A stretch of DNA of 64,000 nt, from positions 248,001-312,000 of the forward strand of contig RIAY01000001.1 of the NCBI GenBank assembly GCA_003833075.1, written 5' to 3'. This document shows positions 58,621 through 64,000 of the stretch, piece after piece (the first letter of the stretch is position 1; each line of letters opens with the position of its first letter). A model generated the notes under the pieces. The model worked only from the letters and a program-made list of their open reading frames with translations. It ran no database searches and was not told where the DNA came from. This DNA comes from Muribaculaceae bacterium Isolate-036 (Harlan) (GTDB taxonomy: Bacteria > Bacteroidota > Bacteroidia > Bacteroidales > Muribaculaceae). A program made the position numbers and the translations under genes.

Positions 58621-59922
58621 TTATTCCAGAGTTTTTCTCCATTTGGCGTTCAGATCGCTCCAGCGGTAATAACCCGGAGCATACTCTTTGACTCCGTGAA
58701 TCTTTGCCGGTCGCTCGTTGAGGAGCACGGTGGCGATTTCCTCACCCTTCGCATTGCGGAATATTGTGATCTGAAGGTTGGCTGCCATCGGTGTGAGGCG
58801 GTATTCCTGCCATACTCTTGACGCTTCGTCTATCCCCCGCGCCTCGTCATCGCTGCCTTCTATTCCCATAAGTGCGAGCTGGCGCAGTAGGAAAACGTCA
58901 TGTCCGAAGCGCAGATCGACAGCGGTGCGTTTCCCGGCAAGACTCTCATCTGCGCAGTCAAGGATGTCTTTCATAAGATTTTTTGATGACTGCGGACCGT
59001 TACGCTTGCCATCGACTGAATTGCCATGACGCACATATTGTCTGTATGCCTCCCCTTTCCAAAGGTTGTAAAGGTCTTCATGATTGAAATGCGTAAGAAG
59101 ATTCACATCAAGTCCGTCTACGTTCTGCACTGCGATCGCCACATGATGAAGATCTTTCATTACCTGCGGAAGTTTCTTGATCTTCGAAGGGTCGCGGAAC
59201 AGTCTTGATGCTGTGGCTTTACATTGATAGAGAGAGTCGCACGCTTTGTCGTAAGGAATCTTCCATTCCTGAGGCTTTTTGTAAATGTCAAGCGCTTCCT
59301 GTGTGTGGAACGCGATGAAATTCATGTCGCCGGGTGTGGCGTGGCGTTGTAATTCCAGTCTTGGGTTATACTCTTTCAAAGCCTCTGAGAACGCCGCCAT
59401 TGAAATGATACACCGTGGCTCGGTGGAACTCCTGGCTACAATCACGTCTCCATCCTTGAAGAGGGATGGGAAACGCTCGCACATACGGGTGGCGATGGCT
59501 TTGTGCTGACGCTCGCCGAGTGCCGAAAGCTCGCCGATATGACCTTTTGTATGATCGCGACATATCTCCACAAGCTTCATGACTTCTTCACCTTCGGCTG
59601 TCAGATTGCCGGCGGCATACTGCTTCTGCAACACTTTCAGAGTATTGTCGTGAAGTTTGGCGGATGTGTGCCATCTCGAGCCATGGCGCCCGTAATGGCT
59701 GATATAAACGGGTTCGAATCCCGCCGGTACGGGAGCCAGGGAGTCTGTGCTATACGGATAAGCGTAATAGATGCCTCCGGACTTCTCGGGCGTCGCGGCA
59801 ATCTCCCTGCGGATTTCCATGTCCGCAGGATTGACAATTTTTGTCTGCTTCTCTTTTTTTGCACTTGCGCAGAATGATGTCATCATCATCGCGGCGGTGC
59901 TGATCAGGATTAATTTTTTCAT
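58621..59922 (-). CDS. Secreted histidine-type phosphatase
   Basis: This is a 433-residue protein with a signal peptide (MKKLILISTAAMMMTSFCASA). It is a branch-2 histidine phosphatase: nucleophile His80 in YGRHGSRW and proton donor in FGHD (His341-Asp342). HD rather than HAE argues against the MINPP clade and for an acid phosphatase, sugar-phosphatase or phytase type. It is a close paralogue of the first ~430 residues of the next gene; for example both share TPEK.GGIYYAYPYSTDS and end in APGYYRW.DL. It overlaps the kinase gene by 4 bp and precedes the fusion gene by 25 bp. The substrate is unknown; sugar phosphates or inositol phosphates are both possible. Confidence 0.9.
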   Translation of the reverse strand: MKKLILISTAAMMMTSFCASAKKEKQTKIVNPADMEIRREIAATPEKSGGIYYAYPYSTDSLAPVPAGFEPVYISHYGRHGSRWHTSAKLHDNTLKVLQKQYAAGNLTAEGEEVMKLVEICRDHTKGHIGELSALGERQHKAIATRMCERFPSLFKDGDVIVARSSTEPRCIISMAAFSEALKEYNPRLELQRHATPGDMNFIAFHTQEALDIYKKPQEWKIPYDKACDSLYQCKATASRLFRDPSKIKKLPQVMKDLHHVAIAVQNVDGLDVNLLTHFNHEDLYNLWKGEAYRQYVRHGNSVDGKRNGPQSSKNLMKDILDCADESLAGKRTAVDLRFGHDVFLLRQLALMGIEGSDDEARGIDEASRVWQEYRLTPMAANLQITIFRNAKGEEIATVLLNERPAKIHGVKEYAPGYYRWSDLNAKWRKTLE

Positions 59923-60806
59923 TGTGAGTTTTTAATGGAGTTGCGTATGAGTTTTTCCACATCTTCTTCGGTTCCGCTGAAGGGTCCCTTGTCCTGGAGT
60001 TTAAGGGTGCACATCGCGGCTGCGAAAGTGCCGGCTTCCTGATAGGAGGCACCGCGGCTTCTCTTGTAGAGATACCCCGCCATGTAGGTGTCGCCGCAGC
60101 CTGTGGCGTCCACGAGGTCGGCTGGGGGCAATGCGGGAATCTCGTGGAAGACTCCCTCTGTGTAGATAATCGAGCCTTTGTCACCCAAAGTGAGAAGCAC
60201 CTCGCGGCAGCCCCAGCCGGAAAGTATCTTGGCGGCGCGGCGCGGGTCTGTCGTGCCTGTAAGAACCTCCATCTCCTTTTCGTTGGCTTTAAGAATGGAG
60301 ATATACGGCATTGCCTCACGCTTCTTGTCATAATCGACATGCACTACGTCCTCGCCTGTGACCTTGCGGAGATACCCCTGCACATCCACAGCCACTGTTC
60401 CTTTGGCGGCGAGTGCCTTGATGGTGTCAAGGTCGAAATCGTCAGCAAGGAGTGTGCCGAGGTGATATATGTCGGCGTTGATATCGCGGAGGTTCTCGGC
60501 GGTGAAAGGGTCTGCCTTGGCAAGCACACGCTGGGTGCGGTTGTTCATGTCTTCACCGTATTTGTTTTCAAAATATACGGATTTGCGGCTTGGAATCACC
60601 TTGACATCGATTCCTTCGGAACGGAGTTCCTCCACAACCCCCATCTCTGATTCTCCGAGGGAGGTGACGAGGGTAAAGCCGGTATGGTCGAAATTCTTGA
60701 GAGCCTTGGCGAAGTAAAAAGCTGTTCCGCCGGGCATATGCGCCTCAAAACGCGGAGTTATTACCTTGTCGAGCGTGATGTGCCCGATGCAGCATATATT
60801 TTTCAT
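59919..60806 (-). CDS. PfkB family carbohydrate kinase
   Basis: This is a 295-residue cytosolic ribokinase-fold enzyme. The ATG at 60806 overlaps the permease stop (ATGA); a much longer upstream frame has no domain and lies inside the permease gene. The substrate-side motif is MPGGTAFYFAKAL near residue 24. The PfkB signature is DATGCGD, with catalytic Asp239. It phosphorylates a sugar or polyol with ATP, presumably the product imported by the co-transcribed permease. GlcNAc kinases are usually ROK enzymes, so the target may be another sugar or inositol. Confidence 0.9.
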   Translation of the reverse strand: MKNICCIGHITLDKVITPRFEAHMPGGTAFYFAKALKNFDHTGFTLVTSLGESEMGVVEELRSEGIDVKVIPSRKSVYFENKYGEDMNNRTQRVLAKADPFTAENLRDINADIYHLGTLLADDFDLDTIKALAAKGTVAVDVQGYLRKVTGEDVVHVDYDKKREAMPYISILKANEKEMEVLTGTTDPRRAAKILSGWGCREVLLTLGDKGSIIYTEGVFHEIPALPPADLVDATGCGDTYMAGYLYKRSRGASYQEAGTFAAAMCTLKLQDKGPFSGTEEDVEKLIRNSIKNSQ

Positions 60807-62002
60807 TTTGTTTTCAGTTTTAAAGCATAAATCAATACGAAGAGATAACCGACGGCTGGCACTATGAATGCCGTGGACATGGATGTGGCGTCGGCTACTA
60901 TTCCCATCAGCGAGGTGCCTACGGCTCCACCGATGGGTGTCATCATAAGGAAAGATGAGGCTATTTTCACATTCTTTCCCGCATCCCTGATGGTGATTGC
61001 GAAGATTGTAGGGAACATTATCGCCTCGAACGCATAGCATACAAAAACTCCGCCACGCGATATCACTCCGAGATCAAGAGTGACGGCAACAGCTCCCGCA
61101 ACGGTCATCAACGCGCAGACGAGAAGCACTTTCTCGGCTTTAATGCGGCTCATGATCGCGCTGCCCGCTACCCTTGCCACCATGAATAGACCCAAAGCGC
61201 CGAACGAAAGAACCAACGATGCCGTGGCTTTGTCCATCCAGCCGTCTGAGGTGGCGTAATTGATGAAAAGGGAATTTATGGATATTTCCGCAACTTCATA
61301 ACAGAACAGCGCGAGGAGTCCGTAGCGGAAAGTTTTCCTTTTCCATAGGTCGCGGATTGTAGCCGCAAGACCAGTGTCAGCTGTGGAGTGGCGGGTTTCG
61401 GTTTCAGAGCTGTCTGAGATTTCAGGAAGGCTGACGCGTGAAAACACCAGTGCGGCTACAAGTACAATCACACCCATGATGGTGTAGGGCACTTCGACAC
61501 CGCCGCTGCCGCCTGAGAACAGGAAACCTCCCACAATCACCGGAGCGAGTATACACCCCAGTCCGTTGAACGACTGCGCCAGATTAAGGCGTGACGCCGC
61601 CGTTGCCTTGTCGCCTAATTCAGCCGCGTAGGGGTTTGCCGATGTCTCCAGCATCACGAGTCCGCAGCCAATCACGAAAAGCGCCACTAAGAATATAGGG
61701 AAGGAAAGCATGGCTGAACCAGGAATAAACAGCAATGCTCCGATTCCGAAAAGAAGAAGTCCGGTCACTACACCTCTCCTGTATCCGAAACGGGTGATAA
61801 GGATACCGGCAGGAAGTGCCATCAGAAAATAGCCGAGATATGTAGTGGCTTGTATGAGTGTGGATTGCGTGATGGAGATTTCCAATGACTCCTGAAAGTG
61901 TTTGTTGAGAACGTCCAGAATCGCGCGGGCAAATCCCCACATGAAAAAGAGGGAGGTAATAAGTATGAATGGTAGCAGATACTTCTTACTTACAAGTTTC
62001 AT
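60803..62002 (-). CDS. FucP/NagP-like MFS sugar permease
   Basis: This 399-residue protein has 12 hydrophobic segments. The ATG at 62002 is chosen because it is followed by MKLVSKKYLLPFILITSLFF and preceded by a promoter; an upstream frame would start inside it. The segment FFMWGFARAILDVLNKHFQ is the FucP-family opening, and ETSANPYAAELG near residue 125 the conserved core. Relatives import fucose, glucose/galactose or, in the NagP branch, GlcNAc by proton symport. It leads the operon and overlaps the kinase gene by 4 bp, tying transport to phosphorylation. Confidence 0.9.
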   Translation of the reverse strand: MKLVSKKYLLPFILITSLFFMWGFARAILDVLNKHFQESLEISITQSTLIQATTYLGYFLMALPAGILITRFGYRRGVVTGLLLFGIGALLFIPGSAMLSFPIFLVALFVIGCGLVMLETSANPYAAELGDKATAASRLNLAQSFNGLGCILAPVIVGGFLFSGGSGGVEVPYTIMGVIVLVAALVFSRVSLPEISDSSETETRHSTADTGLAATIRDLWKRKTFRYGLLALFCYEVAEISINSLFINYATSDGWMDKATASLVLSFGALGLFMVARVAGSAIMSRIKAEKVLLVCALMTVAGAVAVTLDLGVISRGGVFVCYAFEAIMFPTIFAITIRDAGKNVKIASSFLMMTPIGGAVGTSLMGIVADATSMSTAFIVPAVGYLFVLIYALKLKTK

Positions 62003-62032
62003 TCTGTCAGGTTTTAATTTTATTAGAAATTG

Positions 62033-62040
62033 CAAATTTA
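62033..62040 (-). promoter_or_regulatory. -7 promoter element of the permease-kinase-phosphatase-GH89 operon
   Basis: The minus strand reads TAAATTTG, 30 bp before the permease ATG. Confidence 0.55.
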
Positions 62041-62180
62041 ATAAAAAAATCTCCAACCTGAGTAATTTGGCAATTTATCCTCGTGAAAGCAGCCGTATAT
62101 GTATATCTTTACTCGGCTGATAATTAGTAAAATAGCATTATGTAGATTTGGCACTGCCCACCAATGGATCATTCTTGATA

Positions 62181-62240
62181 GTTAAAATGTGTTAAAATGC
62201 TTAAAAAGTGTAGTTTTTACACTTATGATTGCTATATTTG
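62181..62240 (+). promoter_or_regulatory. Structured control region of the right-edge SusC gene
   Basis: The -7 element TATATTTG is at 62233-62240. Upstream are a 7-bp inverted repeat, AAGTGTA-GTTTT-TACACTT (62206-62224), covering the -33 position, and two GTTAAAATG copies exactly 10 bp apart (62181-62189, 62191-62199), one helical turn. These look like regulator sites. The intergenic gap (62003-62359) holds no gene. Confidence 0.55.
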
Positions 62241-62359
62241 CAACGACAAAACTTCAGATGCAGTAAAGTAGATTGATAAGACTTTATTCAGATGTGTTGA
62301 ATATCTGCGGTTTATCAAGAATGCGATACTATAATAACAACTTAAGTTAACCTTACATC

Positions 62360-64000
62360 ATGTGTAATTCAGGACAAGGGCACGGTGGGAAATATACTGC
62401 CCCCCCTGCTGCTAAAAAATGGAAATGGCTCACCATCGTATTGGTGTTCCTTATGACATCCTTTACAATCAATGCTCAGACAAGTGTGACAGGTACAGTG
62501 ACCGATGAAGCCGGCGAACCTCTGGTCGGCGCGAGTGTCGTGGTGCCCGGAACTACTGTCGGTGCCTCGACCGACATCGACGGCAATTTCAAACTGAACG
62601 TTGCTCAAGGAAAGAAGATACGTGTCTCCTACGTGGGCTATGTGTCAAAAGAGGTTGAAGTGAAGGGTTCTCATCTAAACATCGCCCTCAAGGAAGATAA
62701 TGAGGTTCTCGACGAGGTGGTTGTGATCGGTTACGGCACAATGAAGAAAAAAGACCTTACCGGTTCCATCACTACTGTCAATTCCAAAGACCTCAACGTA
62801 GGTTCCTACACCGATCCGGGTCAGTTGCTACAAGGTAAGGTTCCCGGACTTGTAGTAGTGCAGAACTCAGACCCTAACGGTGGTGTCAATTCTTTGACAC
62901 TTCGTGGAGCTTCCACTCTCAACGGTTCAACAGAACCCCTCTATGTTGTTGACGGAATCCCGGGAGTGAACCTTAACCTTATCCCACCTGCCGACATTGA
63001 GAGTATCGATGTGCTCCGCGATGCTTCGGCTACAGCCATCTATGGTTCAAAGGCTGCCAATGGTGTAATCATTGTAACTACTAAAAAAGGCTCGGATGGT
63101 CCGGCTCGTGTATCCTACCAGGGTTACGTATCCTGGGAGCGCATCGCCAACGACCATAAAATGATGACAGCCTCGCAGCTTCGTCAATATGCCGAGGAGA
63201 ACAATATTCCAATCCCCAATGACAAAGGAGCCGACACCAATTGGGCAAAAGAGACACAGCGCACTGGTTTCGCCACTAATCACAACCTCTCCATCTCCGG
63301 TGGCACCAAGAGCACGAGCTACAACGCTTCGGTGAACTATATCAAGCGTGACGGTATTATAAAAGGCGTAGGCAACAACCTTTTCACGGCACGTGCATAT
63401 GTTGAAACAAAACTTCTCAAAGACCGTCTCCTTTTGGGAGCCGGAGTCAACGGCAACATCCGCAATGAATCGGGTGTCCCCCGCAACAAGCAGGGAGCTT
63501 CAGTATACGAGGCAATGTATTATTACTCACCCCTTGAACCGGTGCGCAATGAAGACGGATCGTGGTATTCCAATACAGATGTATCTCAATATTACAACCC
63601 TCTTTCACAGGTATATGAAGATCGTTCTATGGCAACTTTCAAGCGTTGGCAAGTAACGGGCAAGGCTCGTCTGAAAATCCTTGAAGGACTTTTCCTCAAC
63701 GGCAACTTCGCCTATGAGAACCAGAACAAGAATTACAAGGAATATCTCTCTACCGAATCGCAGACCAATCATCGTCATGGTCAGACCACACGGGAAGTTC
63801 TTGACTGGGAAAGCAAGCTTATGGAAATCTTTGCCAACTATGACAAAGACTTCGGTGAGGATCACCGCATGGCACTCATGGCAGGTTATTCCTGGGAAGA
63901 GCGCAAAGACGAAGAAGGATTCGGTGCAAAAGGCTACAACTATTATGACGACTCCCTTGGCTGGAACGACATAGGTATGGCAAACTCATGGGATACAGAT
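62360..64000 (+). CDS. SusC-like TonB-dependent receptor, cut by the right edge
   Basis: The first 547 codons are visible and open to the window end. After a signal peptide preceded by a polar Gly-rich head (MCNSGQGHGGKY) comes a carboxypeptidase-regulatory-like domain (VTGTVTDEAGEPLVGASVVV). The TonB-box-like DEVVVIGYG follows, then the plug with EPLYVVDGIPG and the IYGSKAANGVIIVTTKKG signature of the SusC/RagA family. The barrel begins near residue 290. It is not closely similar to the SusC at 33.8 kb. It diverges from the GH89-phosphatase operon and may belong to the same utilisation system; a SusD partner would lie beyond the edge. Confidence 0.93.
   Translation, partial: MCNSGQGHGGKYTAPPAAKKWKWLTIVLVFLMTSFTINAQTSVTGTVTDEAGEPLVGASVVVPGTTVGASTDIDGNFKLNVAQGKKIRVSYVGYVSKEVEVKGSHLNIALKEDNEVLDEVVVIGYGTMKKKDLTGSITTVNSKDLNVGSYTDPGQLLQGKVPGLVVVQNSDPNGGVNSLTLRGASTLNGSTEPLYVVDGIPGVNLNLIPPADIESIDVLRDASATAIYGSKAANGVIIVTTKKGSDGPARVSYQGYVSWERIANDHKMMTASQLRQYAEENNIPIPNDKGADTNWAKETQRTGFATNHNLSISGGTKSTSYNASVNYIKRDGIIKGVGNNLFTARAYVETKLLKDRLLLGAGVNGNIRNESGVPRNKQGASVYEAMYYYSPLEPVRNEDGSWYSNTDVSQYYNPLSQVYEDRSMATFKRWQVTGKARLKILEGLFLNGNFAYENQNKNYKEYLSTESQTNHRHGQTTREVLDWESKLMEIFANYDKDFGEDHRMALMAGYSWEERKDEEGFGAKGYNYYDDSLGWNDIGMANSWDTD

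Noticed and set aside
58621-59922. Assignment of the standalone phosphatase as a MINPP phytase
   Set aside because: It lacks the HAE proton-donor motif of MINPP and has HD, so only the wider histidine phosphatase family is supported; phytate remains possible but unproven.
60807-61040. 78-residue N-terminal extension of the PfkB kinase
   Set aside because: The extra residues are inside the permease gene, show no domain and carry odd His/Arg-rich composition; the ATGA overlap start at 60806 gives a normal-length kinase.

Overview
The window looks like the chromosome of a gut Bacteroidales bacterium, and I would guess Muribaculaceae. Three things point there. Many genes are preceded by the Bacteroidota promoter signature TAnnTTTG. 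SusC/SusD pairs and a hybrid two-component regulator are present. Small families typical of the order also occur (DUF4834, SemiSWEET, carboxynorspermidine synthase). The family-level assignment is inference; no taxonomic comparison was possible.

Layout. 1-3.6 kb: a small cluster resembling phage head genes (putative scaffold, HK97-like capsid, a tiny protein and a possible neck/adaptor), with a divergent conserved small protein at the left edge and no visible terminase, portal, tail or lysis genes. 3.7-7.5 kb: an exported GH2 beta-galactosidase, then a scar holding the last ~60 codons of a tyrosine recombinase and an 8-bp tandem repeat. 7.5-11.8 kb: pckA, an MptE-like/DUF115 protein, a SemiSWEET sugar transporter and an unrecognised 411-aa protein. 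12-22 kb: several glycosyltransferases (GT2, GT90, GT4) around tyrS, an M28 lipoprotein and metG. 22-28.5 kb: a beta-helix-like lipoprotein, lpxB overlapping tail-to-tail with a GH31 glycosidase, and carboxynorspermidine synthase.

28.8-42.4 kb is a complete polysaccharide utilisation locus: HTCS regulator, GH16 endo-beta-glucanase lipoprotein, SusC, SusD, an IPT-domain surface glycan-binding lipoprotein and a GH3 beta-glucosidase. It ends at a terminator and most likely targets a beta-1,3- or mixed-linkage beta-glucan. 42.6-46.3 kb is a housekeeping run (tsaE, birA, a flippase-like membrane protein, a small membrane protein, a BspA-type LRR protein). 46.5-53.8 kb on the minus strand carries pheT-yebC and psd-pssA-DUF4834-HAD phosphatase-histidine kinase. 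53.9-55.1 kb holds a UbiA-family prenyltransferase and tRNA-Pro(CGG) with a UUCG-capped terminator.

The most unusual part is 55.2-62.0 kb. A minus-strand operon encodes, in transcription order, a FucP/NagP-like sugar permease, a PfkB kinase, a secreted histidine phosphatase, and a 1131-residue protein that fuses a second copy of that phosphatase directly to a complete GH89 alpha-N-acetylglucosaminidase. The first three genes overlap by 4 bp at each junction. Together they suggest a dedicated route for phosphorylated or phosphate-linked alpha-GlcNAc glycans: cleave and dephosphorylate outside the cytoplasm, import, then rephosphorylate. A second SusC receptor starts divergently at 62.36 kb and runs off the window, with a structured regulatory region between them.
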